64,000 bases of DNA from JANNSX01 sp041397825. GTDB taxonomy: Bacteria > Pseudomonadota > Alphaproteobacteria > Rhizobiales > Hyphomicrobiaceae. Below are positions 26,405-35,333 of this stretch, piece after piece; position 1 is the first letter of the stretch, and each line of letters begins with the position of its first letter. A program made the translations under genes and the position numbers. The notes beneath the pieces are model-generated. The model was not told the DNA's origin, ran no database searches, and saw nothing but the letters and a program-made list of their open reading frames with translations. Where the stretch lies: assembly GCA_041397825.1 (NCBI GenBank), contig JAWKVX010000003.1, positions 620,001-684,000 on the forward strand, written 5' to 3'.

Positions 26405-26959
26405 TCACTTTTTCTTCGTCTTGCGCTTCTTCTTGCTCTTCTTCGCTTGCCCCGGCGCGACGAAGCCCTGGGCGCTGCCCTTCTTCAGGCTCGCATAGCC
26501 CTTCGAGCGCTTGCCACGCCGCTTCGCCTTCGCAATGCGTCCGGATGAGCTGACGCAGTGGTGGAAACGGATTCTCGGGCCGTTATCGATATGCAGATGG
26601 TGCATGCCGCAGCTATAGGTGCCGAGCCCGCCGGAATGCGTCCGTTGCAGGTAGGCGAGCACGGCGCTGTATTTGCCCTTGGGCGGGTGGAAATCGACGG
26701 CCCGGCACGAGGCGTGATAGCTCGGCCGGCCCGAGCCGGCGATGCGCGCGCCGCGGCGGAAAGTCGAGACGATCGTGACTGGCCCGAACTTGCTGCGGAT
26801 CTGATTGAGCACGGCCTTGATCGAGCTCGGCAGGCAGCTTGGGCTGGTGGTTGCGCCGCCGGCGGCACGAGCGGGGGAAGTGCCGGTCAAAGCGAGTACA
26901 CAGATCAGCGCCATTGCCACGGACGCAACAAGGCGCCCGTTGTTTGGGAACGGTCTCAT
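26405..26959 (-). CDS. Secreted M15-type (YcbK/DUF882-like) peptidase
   Basis: The 184-residue product has a signal peptide (hydrophobic stretch VASVAMALICVLALTG, cleavage probably after ARA). The mature domain shows SYHASCRAVDFH and HHLHIDNG, the His/Asp/His zinc ligands of the M15 D-Ala-D-Ala-peptidase fold, suggesting murein processing in the periplasm. The C-terminal ~35 residues are very rich in Lys, Arg and Ser. The ATG at 26959 has a good AAGGAG upstream on the minus strand. It is convergent with the GFA gene and divergent from kdsA. Confidence 0.78.
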   Translation of the reverse strand: MRPFPNNGRLVASVAMALICVLALTGTSPARAAGGATTSPSCLPSSIKAVLNQIRSKFGPVTIVSTFRRGARIAGSGRPSYHASCRAVDFHPPKGKYSAVLAYLQRTHSGGLGTYSCGMHHLHIDNGPRIRFHHCVSSSGRIAKAKRRGKRSKGYASLKKGSAQGFVAPGQAKKSKKKRKTKKK

Positions 26960-27130
26960 GACAAACTCCTTACGCCGCAACTGAGATTCGAGCTGATGTT
27001 GAGATCGCCCTCTTTCGGGGCGTTGGCATGAGACCGGATGAAGGGGTCTCGCACTGCGGTTCCCGCTGGGCCACTTCGTGGGACAAGATGGGGATAAGGA
27101 CCAGGGGGGCGTGACAATTTGCAACAGCAA

Positions 27131-27148
27131 CAATGATCTGGATCATTG
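27131..27148. promoter_or_regulatory. FNR/FixK-like palindrome
   Basis: CAATGATC-TG-GATCATTG is a perfect palindrome of two 8-bp arms around TG. Its core TGAT-N4-ATCA matches the conserved part of FNR/FixK boxes (TTGAT-N4-ATCAA), with the outer T and A exchanged for A and T. It lies 86 bp before kdsA and 171 bp before the M15 gene, in the divergent spacer. Oxygen control is inference. Confidence 0.4.
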
Positions 27149-27234
27149 AGCTCCGAGCGCAGTTGAGATAAGTGCCGCCGCCCGGGTGATCCGGTCATCT
27201 CGCCACCCGATGTGCCGCGCGCTATAGATCGTGC

Positions 27235-28092
27235 ATGCAAGAGCGAATCTCAGACCGGCCCTCGCCACGCGTCAGCATCGGCGACATCGTGATTGGCAAC
27301 GATGCGCCGTTGATGGTGTTCGCGGGGCCTTGTCAACTTGAGAGCCGGTCGCATGCGCTGGAGACGGCGACGGCTTTGAAGGAAATGGCGGCGCGGCTCG
27401 GTATCGGGCTCGTCTACAAGACCTCGTTCGACAAGGCGAACCGCACATCGCTCGGCGCGGCCCGCGGGCTCGGACTGGACGGGGCCCTGCCGATCTTCGC
27501 CGAGATTCGGGATTCTGTCGGGCTGCCGGTCGTCACGGACGTGCATGAGGCTGGTCAGTGCGCGCGCATTGCGGAGGCCGTCGATGTGCTGCAGATCCCG
27601 GCCTTCCTCTGCCGACAGACGGACCTACTCGTGGCCGCAGCTCTGACCGGGCGGGTCGTCAAGGTCAAGAAGGGCCAGTTCCTGGCGCCATGGGATATGA
27701 GGAACGTCGTCGCCAAGCTCGTGGCCAGTGGCAACCCGAATGTCCTGCTCACCGAGCGGGGGGTCTCCTTCGGCTACAATACGCTCGTGAGCGACATGCG
27801 CAGCCTGCCGATCATGGCGGAGACGGGCTGTCCGGTGATCTTCGATGCGACGCACAGCGTCCAGCAACCCGGTGACCAGGGAACCTCGTCCGGCGGCGAG
27901 CGCCGTTTCGTACCGGTGCTGGCACGCGCGGCCGTCGCTGTCGGAGTGGCCGGTGTCTTCGTCGAGACGCATCCCGATCCCGACCGGGCACCGTGCGACG
28001 GACCCAACATGCTGCCGATGAGCATGTTCGAGTCGTTCGTGCGCGAGCTCATGGCAATCGACTCGCTGGTGAAATCATTCAAGGTGACGTGA
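27235..28092 (+). CDS. kdsA: 3-deoxy-D-manno-octulosonate 8-phosphate synthase
   Basis: KdsA condenses phosphoenolpyruvate with arabinose 5-phosphate to give Kdo-8-phosphate for lipopolysaccharide inner core. The 285-residue product contains AGPCQLESR, DVHEAGQCARIAE, KVKKGQFLAPWDM and FDATHSVQQPG. The Cys of AGPC (residue 33) is at the position of the metal ligand, so this looks like the metal-dependent class rather than the E. coli type, which has Asn there. The ATG at 27235 has only a weak ribosome-binding site. Its stop shares one base with the ATG of the SDR gene. Confidence 0.96.
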   Translation: MQERISDRPSPRVSIGDIVIGNDAPLMVFAGPCQLESRSHALETATALKEMAARLGIGLVYKTSFDKANRTSLGAARGLGLDGALPIFAEIRDSVGLPVVTDVHEAGQCARIAEAVDVLQIPAFLCRQTDLLVAAALTGRVVKVKKGQFLAPWDMRNVVAKLVASGNPNVLLTERGVSFGYNTLVSDMRSLPIMAETGCPVIFDATHSVQQPGDQGTSSGGERRFVPVLARAAVAVGVAGVFVETHPDPDRAPCDGPNMLPMSMFESFVRELMAIDSLVKSFKVT

Positions 28093-28907
28093 TGGGCAAG
28101 CTCGATGGTAAGGTCGCGCTGGTGACGGGCGGCAACTCCGGCATCGGCCGGGGCATCGTGCATCGGTTCATTGCCGAGGGCGGGCGCGTCGCCTTCGCCG
28201 GTCGCGATCGCGGCAAGGGCGAGACCGTCCTCAACGAGATCGGCGAGATGCACGGCGATGGTGCGTTCTATGCCCTCGATCTCGCGGATGAGGAGGCGGT
28301 CGCGGACCTGATTGCCCGGATCGAGCGCCGGTTCGGGCGGCTCGACATCGTCGTCAACAATGCGGGGGTGGGTGGCCGGCGGTCTGGCATCCTCGCCGAG
28401 GATCGTCCCGGCACGCGCTGGCAGAAGATGCGCGGACCCAATCTCGATTCGACCTATTTCGTCTCGGCCTACGCCATGCCGCATCTGGCGCGGACGAAAG
28501 GCTCGATCGTCAACATCTCCTCGACTGCGACGCTGCATGGCAATTGGGGGCTCTACTGTGTTGCCAAAGCTGCGATCGAAGGTCTGACCCGCGCACTCGC
28601 TGCCGAGGGCGGGCCGCACGGCGTTCGCGCCAACTGCATCAGTCCCGGGTGGATCAATACCGAGATCGATGCGACGTCACCGCCATCGGGCTCCACGAGT
28701 GGCGAGTGGCAGCTCCCACCCTCGCTGCTAGGCCGAACCGGCACGCCGGCCGAGATCGCATCCGTGGCACTGTTTCTCGCCAGTGAGGAGGCATCCTTCG
28801 TCACCGGTCAGACCTTAATCGTCGACGGCGGCCTGGCCATCACCGACTATACCTCCTTGCCGATGCTGGCTGTGCACGGCAAGAAGCTGCAGAGCGGAAT
28901 GATCTAG
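28092..28907 (+). CDS. Short-chain dehydrogenase/reductase
   Basis: The 271-residue protein is a classical SDR with the NAD(P)-binding TGGNSGIG (residues 11-18), NNAGVGG, and the catalytic YCVAK (the Tyr and Lys), plus SPGWINTEI. Oxidoreductase substrates cannot be named. The ATG overlaps the kdsA stop by one base, so it is translated together with KdsA and could act on a sugar or lipid in the same transcript, which is inference. About 20 nt separate it from the MFS gene. Confidence 0.88.
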   Translation: MGKLDGKVALVTGGNSGIGRGIVHRFIAEGGRVAFAGRDRGKGETVLNEIGEMHGDGAFYALDLADEEAVADLIARIERRFGRLDIVVNNAGVGGRRSGILAEDRPGTRWQKMRGPNLDSTYFVSAYAMPHLARTKGSIVNISSTATLHGNWGLYCVAKAAIEGLTRALAAEGGPHGVRANCISPGWINTEIDATSPPSGSTSGEWQLPPSLLGRTGTPAEIASVALFLASEEASFVTGQTLIVDGGLAITDYTSLPMLAVHGKKLQSGMI

Positions 28908-28927
28908 CTTGCGGGTTTGAGGGCGGC

Positions 28928-30313
28928 ATGGCCAATCGCATCGTGCCGCTCGTCGTCGCTGCCGGACTGTTCATGGAGAACATGGACGCGACCGTGATCG
29001 CGACGTCGTTGCCGGCGATTGCGGCCGATCTCGGCGAGGACCCTGTCATCCTCAAACTCGCCTTCACCGCCTATCTTCTCAGCCTGGCCGTGTTCATACC
29101 CGTCAGCGGCTGGGCTGCCGATCGCTTCGGGGCACGCCTCGTGTTCAGGCTGGCAATCGTCGGTTTCGTGATGGGCTCGATCGGCTGCGCTCTAGCAGAG
29201 AACCTCGAAGGGCTGATCGCCGCTCGAGTCGTCCAGGGTCTCGGTGGCGCCATGATGGTACCGGTCGGCCGCCTGGTGGTGCTGAGGCTCGTACCCAAGT
29301 CCGAGATCGTCTCGGCAATGGCCCTGGTGACGATGCCGGCGCTGATCGGCCCGGTGATCGGTCCACCGCTCGGCGGATTCATCACCACCTATTTTCACTG
29401 GCGATGGATCTTCTGGATCAACATTCCTGTCGGGCTCGTCGGCTTCATCATGGCGAGCATCTGGATCCCGGATGTGCGTGAGCCATCGCCGGCGCGTCTC
29501 GATGCTGTCGGCTTCCTGCTCTCCGGTCTAGGCCTCTCCGCCTTGATCTTCGGGCTCACGGTGATCGGACGCGATCTGTTGTCCGCGAGCGCCGTCGGCC
29601 TGCTCATCGCCGGCGGCGCGCTTCTGATGGCGCTCTATGTGATGCATGCGCGCCGGGCGCCGGTGCCGGTGCTCGATCTTCGGCTGCTCGCGGTCGAGAC
29701 ATTTCGGTCCGCCATCATCGGCGGCTTCCTGTTCCGACTAGGCGTCGGCTCGCTGCCTTTCCTGCTCCCTCTCTTGCTGCAGCTGCAGTTCGGATTGACG
29801 CCGTTCGAAAGTGGCTTGCTGACCTTCGTCTCGGCGGCCGCGGCCATTGCCATGAAGGTGACGGCCCCGCCCATTCTGAGGCGCTACGGGTTTCGCGAGG
29901 TGCTCGTCTGGAACGCGCTCATGAGTGCGGTTGTCATTGCAGCGACCGCCCTGTTCACCAGGACGACTCCCCATGCCGCGATCTTCCTCGTGCTCCTCAT
30001 CGGCGGGTTCTTTCGGTCCCTTCAGTTCACCAGCCTCAATGCCCTCGCGTTCGCGGATATCGACAACGTGCATATGAGCCGGGCAACGAGCTTCTCAGGC
30101 GTGGTACAGCAACTCGCCATCTCTACCGGCGTCGCGGTTGCGGCACTCGTGCTCGAGACCGCTCGGGGCTGGCGGGGTGAGTCGGTGCTGACACAGGCGG
30201 ATTTCGCCTTCGCCTTTGTGGCCGTGGCCGCGATTGTCGCGCTTTCGGCCGTCGTGCATCGGGGTCTGCCGAGCGGGGCCGGGGCGGAGCTCGTCGGACG
30301 AAGCGGCAACTGA
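28928..30313 (+). CDS. MFS multidrug exporter, DHA2-like
   Basis: The 461-residue protein has some 13 or 14 hydrophobic segments and typical drug-efflux MFS motifs: MDATVIATSLPAIAADLG in TM1, GWAADRFGARLVF in loop 2-3, and VQGLGGAMMVPVGR. These resemble the EmrB/QacA group. The cargo is not predictable from sequence. GAGGG lies just before the ATG. It follows the SDR gene closely and may share its transcript; no repressor gene is adjacent. Confidence 0.85.
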   Translation: MANRIVPLVVAAGLFMENMDATVIATSLPAIAADLGEDPVILKLAFTAYLLSLAVFIPVSGWAADRFGARLVFRLAIVGFVMGSIGCALAENLEGLIAARVVQGLGGAMMVPVGRLVVLRLVPKSEIVSAMALVTMPALIGPVIGPPLGGFITTYFHWRWIFWINIPVGLVGFIMASIWIPDVREPSPARLDAVGFLLSGLGLSALIFGLTVIGRDLLSASAVGLLIAGGALLMALYVMHARRAPVPVLDLRLLAVETFRSAIIGGFLFRLGVGSLPFLLPLLLQLQFGLTPFESGLLTFVSAAAAIAMKVTAPPILRRYGFREVLVWNALMSAVVIAATALFTRTTPHAAIFLVLLIGGFFRSLQFTSLNALAFADIDNVHMSRATSFSGVVQQLAISTGVAVAALVLETARGWRGESVLTQADFAFAFVAVAAIVALSAVVHRGLPSGAGAELVGRSGN

Positions 30314-30666
30314 GTCGGAAGGCCGGAGCACCGGGGCGAGCCCGTGATCTGCACTAGAAGGTCTGGGCGGGCGCCGTGCCGCAGCCCAATTCAGACCCTT
30401 CCTTGGAGCCAGAAAGGGCCGAGAAGCAATTCTCGTCAGCCGCCGCCGCTCGGTCTCCGTCCGGCCAGACGGTGCATTTTTCCTCGGATTCTCGGCTTTT
30501 TGCCTCTTATGACGTCATCGGATTGACGCGAATAAGAGAGCAATACGGAGCAAATATCGTTAAGGGGACGTCAGTGCCGGGGAGAAAATTTGGGCCGGCA
30601 TAAGAACAATGCGCAAAGACGGAATTGCTATTCGAGGTCTGGCGGTTCTTGCGGGTCTCATTGGCG
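30314..30666 (+). other. Spacer before the FIST gene, no confident gene
   Basis: About 350 bases. The first half has codon-like GC but no supported gene. The second half is AT-richer (from about 30470) and holds TTGACG at 30523 with AT-rich sequence behind it, plus a short palindrome GAGAA-GCAA-TTCTC near 30420. It may carry the FIST promoter. A reading from ATG 30609 runs 43 codons in another frame and resembles nothing I know. Confidence 0.35.
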
Positions 30667-31809
30667 ATGCTCCTCGGTCAGTATCATTTTATGGATTCGG
30701 GGTGGACGCTCGTCGCGGGCAACGAGCCCGCGCACCCTGATCTCATTCTCGTTCTCGGGTCCGCTGAGCCGGCAAACATGCGCGGCGCAGCGGCCGCCAT
30801 GCGTGCAGGCTTTCCCGAGGCCCAGATCATCGGCTGCACGACGGGCGGCGAGATCTTGTCCGGCCGGTCGCTCGACGGCAGCATTGTCGCCGCCGCCATT
30901 CAGTTTCGCGACTCTCATGTGCACACCCACAGTGTCAGAATCCAAAACCGGCGCGAGAGTTTCGCGGCCGGACGGCGCCTCGGACAGGCGATTGCAGCGC
31001 CCAACCTCAAGGGCGTCCTGTTGCTGGCAGAGGGGATCGATTGCGACGGCAGTCTCCTGCTTGCTGGTGTGGCCGATGCGATCAACGACGACGTGCCGAT
31101 ATTTGGCGGTCTAGCGGGCGACGGTCTCGACTTCGTGGTGACCCGGATCGCCGCGAATGGGCCGTTCGAGTCCGGCATCGCCGTCGCGGTTGGACTCTAC
31201 GGCCCCAGAATCATCATCGGCCACGGGGCCGATTCGGGGTGGTCGCCGACCCAGGACATCGGTGCCATCACCAACTCGGTCGCAAGCATCATCTACGAGA
31301 TCGACAACAGGCCGGCGCTCGATGTGCTTCGCGAGTTCGGGCGGCTTGGTCGCGTGATCAGCTCGCACGATCTGCTGACCGTGCCGCTCTGGATTTACGA
31401 TCGCGCTCTACCGCAGTCGGGCACGATACGCACGGTCGTCGGCATGGACGAAGGCCGTGGCTCGCTCGTCATGGCCGGCGATTTGCCGAAGCACGCCACG
31501 TGCGCCATTATGCATGCGACATCCGACAGTCTGACCAAGGGGGCGACGCGATCGGCCATGCAGGCAATGGATGGTGCAACCGGTGGATTGGCGTTCTGTG
31601 TCTCAGGCGTTGGCCGCAAAGTGCTGATGGGCAAACAGGTCGAGCGCGAGGTCATGGCGATCCGGAAGGTCGTGGGCGACATTCCGCAGATCGGTTTTTA
31701 CTCCTATGGCGAGTTCGGCCGGCAGGCCGGCGGGTCTCATCGGTTCCTCAACCAGACGATGTGTGTGACGATCATCGGCGAGGCAGGAGCCAGCGCGGCG
31801 TCGACATGA
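30667..31809 (+). CDS. FIST domain sensor-like protein
   Basis: The frame encodes about 380 residues with a FIST N domain (PDLILVLGSAEPANMR, then IIGCTTGGEILSG) and a FIST C domain (RALPQSGTIRTVVGMDEG, then GFYSYGEFGR). FIST domains are thought to bind small ligands such as amino acids and usually sit in signalling proteins; here the protein has no kinase, GGDEF or other output domain. The start is uncertain: TTG at 30625, ATG at 30667 or ATG at 30691 are all in frame and none has a strong ribosome-binding site. Ligand and partner are unknown. Confidence 0.75.
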   Translation: MLLGQYHFMDSGWTLVAGNEPAHPDLILVLGSAEPANMRGAAAAMRAGFPEAQIIGCTTGGEILSGRSLDGSIVAAAIQFRDSHVHTHSVRIQNRRESFAAGRRLGQAIAAPNLKGVLLLAEGIDCDGSLLLAGVADAINDDVPIFGGLAGDGLDFVVTRIAANGPFESGIAVAVGLYGPRIIIGHGADSGWSPTQDIGAITNSVASIIYEIDNRPALDVLREFGRLGRVISSHDLLTVPLWIYDRALPQSGTIRTVVGMDEGRGSLVMAGDLPKHATCAIMHATSDSLTKGATRSAMQAMDGATGGLAFCVSGVGRKVLMGKQVEREVMAIRKVVGDIPQIGFYSYGEFGRQAGGSHRFLNQTMCVTIIGEAGASAAST

Positions 31810-31857
31810 GGCGCGAGCAGCGTAGAATGGCATCGGGTCAACCCCGAGGAACCTGAC

Positions 31858-32562
31858 TTGAGCTCGTCCGCGACCGCCGCCGTGCCCAGAGAGGAACTGT
31901 CCGAGGCGTTGATCTCGGGCGCCACCTACGACCCGGTGATCGACGACGTTCACGCCATGCCGCTCGCGAGCGAGCAGGAGATTCTCGACTCCCTGGACGC
32001 CACGCTGGCGCGCTCACCGGCAGCGCGGTCTCTGTGGGTCTTCGGTTACGGCTCTTTGATGTGGCGGCCAGAGCTGGACTATATTGAAAAACACGTCGGG
32101 ACGCTCGCCGGGTTCAGTCGCTCCTTCTGTCTTTGGCAATGGCGCTATCGTGGGTCGCGAGAGCGTCCCGGCCTCATGCTCGCGCTCGATGAAGGCGTGC
32201 GGTGCGACGGCGTGCTCTATCGGCTCGAGGGTGCCGAGATTCGTGCCCAGCTTGTTCGCCTCTGGCGTCGCGAGATGACCGGCATGGGCTATGAGCCTCG
32301 CTGGGTCGACGTCGAAAGCGCCGAGGGACCGATCCGTGCTCTGACGTTTCACGCCAACCGGAGCGGTCATCGCTACGCCGGCCGGCTGCCGCTGCAGACC
32401 ATCGCCGCACACATTGCGACCGCTTGCGGCCAGTCTGGACCGAACGCGTCATATCTGCTCGAGACCTGGAGATCCTGTCGTGAGGCGGGCATTGACGATG
32501 CCTATGTCGAGGAATTGCAGTATTTGGTTGCGGGCCAGTTGAGAGCCCGCCAGGTGCGATGA
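31858..32562 (+). CDS. chaC: ChaC-type gamma-glutamylcyclotransferase
   Basis: ChaC enzymes cleave glutathione to 5-oxoproline and Cys-Gly. The 234-residue protein contains the family signature LWVFGYGSLMWRP and a Glu in the usual later position within GLMLALDEG. The start is TTG at 31858, with GAGGA seven bases upstream; the first internal ATG would remove 33 residues. It lies 48 nt after the FIST gene. The same window carries gshA, so both synthesis and breakdown of glutathione are encoded here. Confidence 0.85.
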   Translation: MSSSATAAVPREELSEALISGATYDPVIDDVHAMPLASEQEILDSLDATLARSPAARSLWVFGYGSLMWRPELDYIEKHVGTLAGFSRSFCLWQWRYRGSRERPGLMLALDEGVRCDGVLYRLEGAEIRAQLVRLWRREMTGMGYEPRWVDVESAEGPIRALTFHANRSGHRYAGRLPLQTIAAHIATACGQSGPNASYLLETWRSCREAGIDDAYVEELQYLVAGQLRARQVR

Positions 32563-32603
32563 TCGGCGAGCATTGGGCGTTCCGGACTGAGGCGGGCTCG
32601 GTG

Positions 32604-34637
32604 TCAGCGCTGCTGGGCTCGCTCGATGCGGTGGAGCCAGTCGAGAGCGATCGGCTCGTCCGCAGACGAGAGGGCGGTGGTCAGCGAATCCAATATGGCA
32701 ATGACCGAGCGGCGAGCCTCCGCCAGCCGTTCGGCATCGCCTGATGGTGTGTCGGAATCGAGCAGTTGAGCGACGGACTGAAACTCGATGCGAGTCGAGG
32801 TGTCGACGGCCTCACCTGACAGGATTTCGTCGATGCGAGCCTCGGCGCTGGCGGTTACCACTTCGTCGGCTCGGCCATCCAGGATCGAGACGAGACGCCG
32901 CGCACGCTGGCGCTCGCGCACGAGCTTGGCTTTGGTTCGTGGCAGCGACTCTCGCGCCAGACGGGTCAAGGCCACGGTGAGCCAATGCTCCGCCTCGCGG
33001 GCATTGGCGCGTCCCCGCCGATGTGCCTCGGCCCGCCCCAGAAGAGCGCGTCCGAGCAGGGCTGCATCCATAGCGCCCGTGATGCCCTGTGACTCCGGGC
33101 TGCCGTTCAACGCGCGTGCCAGCGCGATGGCCTGATCGTGAAGCAGTGGATCAGCGGTCAGTCGTGCGGCGAGCAACGCGCATCGGCTACGCTGTCTGAG
33201 CACGTCGGCATGCTGCGCCGTCGCGCCCTGTGCGGACAGGCTTTCCCATAGGGCCAAAGCTTTGCGCAGCTCTTCCGCGTCGGATCGAAGCCGGCCGCTC
33301 GCCTCGTAAGCGGATGCGAGCAGACGTCTCGCCTTCGGTTCAGCTTCGACATCGACCAGAGACTTGCACTCCTCGATCAAATCTCCGCGCGCACAGCTGA
33401 CACCTTTCGCCAGCAGTGCACGTCCGAGCAACTGGCGGCTCTCCGATGACGAACGCTGGGCAACAGCGGTCCGCGCCAGGGCAACCGCCTCGTCCAGCCT
33501 CTCGGCGTCGGATTCGCGCTCGCCCAGCTCTATGAGAGCGGTCGCCAAGCGGACAAGTCGCTGTTCCCGTAACGGATCATCGGGCGCGGTGAGAGCGACC
33601 GCCTGGCGACCGGAGGTCACCGCCCTGATGAGACATGCCGTGCCGGCCCGATGCTCGCTCAACGCCTGCTCGATCTCGGCCGACAGTTCGAGATCGGCGG
33701 CGTGCAAACGGGCATCCCCGGCCCGGCCGGCGTGAGCGAGGGCCGATGCGATCGCCGAACGGGCGGCAATCAAATGCATTGCCTCGTGTTCGCAGCGACC
33801 GAGAGCAAGACGGATACGGGCGATACGGTGCTGGCCCGATGCCGCCGCTTCGATGTCGCCGCCGGTCCAGTGCGCCGTCAGAACCATCTCGGCGATGTCG
33901 AGTGCTTCGTAGGCCCGAACGGCGTGGGCCGCCTCGGAAGGGGGGCCGATCAGGGACTCGGCAAGGAGCTCACGGAGAACGAGACGATCGGCGGCCGTCA
34001 ATGTGGAGGTGGGGTGGTTCTGCAGGGCGCGGAGCTGCCGCACGAGGTCACCAGAGCGCGCCTGTGCCGGTGAGGCAAGCCGCAGGCGGGCCTGGACGCG
34101 GAGGACCTCAGTGAGGGGGGCGTCGCGGCACCCGGCCGCCTGAAGCAGGGCATCGGCCGCCACCGCCGACTCCCGATCCGGCCAGTGAAGCAGTAGCCAT
34201 GCCGCGACCAGAGCTCCCGGCGTCGTTCCTTCGATGGGCAGGCTCCGAGGTACCAGGTCTTCGTCGGACCGGCCGGTGGCCGATTGACCGGGCCGCTTTT
34301 GGAGAACGAGCGTCGACCCCGACAACGTAACCCCGACCTCAACAGTCGTATCGGCGCCTCCAGTGCCCGCGTCGAAGACGAGGTCGATCTGCGGTACGGC
34401 AGCGGTGAGCGCCCGGCTGATCGATCGCATGAGATCAATTCTGGACGGCGTGGGGATGGAAGGGTCGAAGGTCAGCCGAATGGTACGCCGACAAGCGCGC
34501 GTCAGGCCTCGCGTGCTCTGACTGGTGAGCCAGCCAATCAGCCCGCCCGCCAGCATCACCGCCGCGATGACGAGCCACGCCAACAGTCGGCCCGAAATCT
34601 CGTCAGAAGCCACCAATGGAACTAACCTATTGACCAA
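32604..34637 (-). CDS. 677-residue helical-repeat membrane protein of unknown function
   Basis: I do not recognise this protein. It has one N-terminal membrane segment (LAWLVIAAVMLAGGLIGWL, about residues 19-37) followed by a soluble part of about 630 residues that is Ala-, Leu- and Arg-rich and almost entirely helical in appearance, with repeated patterns such as ALxLWE, EALARF-like and RLLASAYEASGRL that suggest TPR-like solenoid repeats. The first soluble region (about 50-140) looks more beta-like. The start is a TTG at 34637; other TTG and GTG codons lie close by. It is divergent from two small membrane-protein genes across a 210-nt spacer. Confidence 0.6.
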   Translation of the reverse strand: MVNRLVPLVASDEISGRLLAWLVIAAVMLAGGLIGWLTSQSTRGLTRACRRTIRLTFDPSIPTPSRIDLMRSISRALTAAVPQIDLVFDAGTGGADTTVEVGVTLSGSTLVLQKRPGQSATGRSDEDLVPRSLPIEGTTPGALVAAWLLLHWPDRESAVAADALLQAAGCRDAPLTEVLRVQARLRLASPAQARSGDLVRQLRALQNHPTSTLTAADRLVLRELLAESLIGPPSEAAHAVRAYEALDIAEMVLTAHWTGGDIEAAASGQHRIARIRLALGRCEHEAMHLIAARSAIASALAHAGRAGDARLHAADLELSAEIEQALSEHRAGTACLIRAVTSGRQAVALTAPDDPLREQRLVRLATALIELGERESDAERLDEAVALARTAVAQRSSSESRQLLGRALLAKGVSCARGDLIEECKSLVDVEAEPKARRLLASAYEASGRLRSDAEELRKALALWESLSAQGATAQHADVLRQRSRCALLAARLTADPLLHDQAIALARALNGSPESQGITGAMDAALLGRALLGRAEAHRRGRANAREAEHWLTVALTRLARESLPRTKAKLVRERQRARRLVSILDGRADEVVTASAEARIDEILSGEAVDTSTRIEFQSVAQLLDSDTPSGDAERLAEARRSVIAILDSLTTALSSADEPIALDWLHRIERAQQR

Positions 34638-34763
34638 GTGCCGTTTCTCGATCGGCTTCAGACTTCAGCATAACTCGCCAGGCGCGTGCAAAGGCGACGC
34701 GGAGCGAAAGTCTCGCCTCTGCGCCGCATCAGAGCCTCCAGTCGCCACAGCATTGTGAGCTTT

Positions 34764-34795
34764 CCGCCGCATTTGGCCCAAAGCACCGCCGCATT
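34764..34795. promoter_or_regulatory. Direct repeat of CCGCCGCATT spaced 22 bp
   Basis: CCGCCGCATT occurs at 34764-34773 and at 34786-34795, start to start 22 bp, about two helical turns. Each copy is followed by a GGCCCA sequence at differing spacing. It lies 53 bp before the gene at 34848 and could be an operator. No regulator is encoded nearby, so this is only a pattern. Confidence 0.25.
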
Positions 34796-34847
34796 GCCGT
34801 GGCCCACTCTCGGTGGTGAAACGCACTCCGGCTGAATGGAGGGTTCA

Positions 34848-35333
34848 ATGCACGTGAAACTGGCGAACCCGGCACGCCTCGACGGACCTGTGTCCCGCTA
34901 CAAGAGGCAGATTCTGGCTCTGGCGATCGCCGTCATGGTCGCAGGTTTCCCCGCAAGCGGGCGTGCCATGCTACTCCCACAAGGCATAGCTGGCGACGAC
35001 GGCCCTGTCTCGACGAGCATGGCAATGCCATCGGGCGGCACGGTCCTGCGGCCCGCGCCTCTTGCAATCGACACATCGGCGACCTACGTGAAGAAGGACC
35101 CTGCACATCGTCCGGTGCGGCGGGTGGGAGACGTGGCTCGGCTGCCGACCGGACAGATTGCATGGCTCGGCGTGCTTCTCGTCAGCATGTGCGGGCTGGC
35201 GTGGTATCTGGGTCGAGAATTTGCATCGGCTGACGGGCCTGTTCGCCATCGGGGAAAAGGGAGGCGGAATGATGCGGCTTGGTCTTCCAATAGCGATTGT
35301 CGTGTGTTTGATCGCGGCTTGGCAGTCGGGTGA
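34848..35333 (+). CDS. Small two-segment membrane or secreted protein, unknown function
   Basis: The 161-residue product was started at the ATG at 34848, because GGAGGG stands five bases upstream; an in-frame ATG at 34836 would place the ribosome-binding site inside the gene. A hydrophobic segment ILALAIAVMVAGF near residue 24, followed by SGRAM, looks like a signal peptide or anchor. A second segment IAWLGVLLVSMCGLAWYLG lies near residue 110. The C-terminus is basic and polar. I know no family for it. Its 3' end overlaps the next gene by 65 nt. Confidence 0.5.
   Translation: MHVKLANPARLDGPVSRYKRQILALAIAVMVAGFPASGRAMLLPQGIAGDDGPVSTSMAMPSGGTVLRPAPLAIDTSATYVKKDPAHRPVRRVGDVARLPTGQIAWLGVLLVSMCGLAWYLGREFASADGPVRHRGKGRRNDAAWSSNSDCRVFDRGLAVG

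Noticed and set aside
30609..30740. A short frame from ATG 30609 as the true start of the FIST protein
   Set aside because: It is in a different frame and would require a frameshift; the FIST frame itself is open and has alternatives nearer its conserved part.
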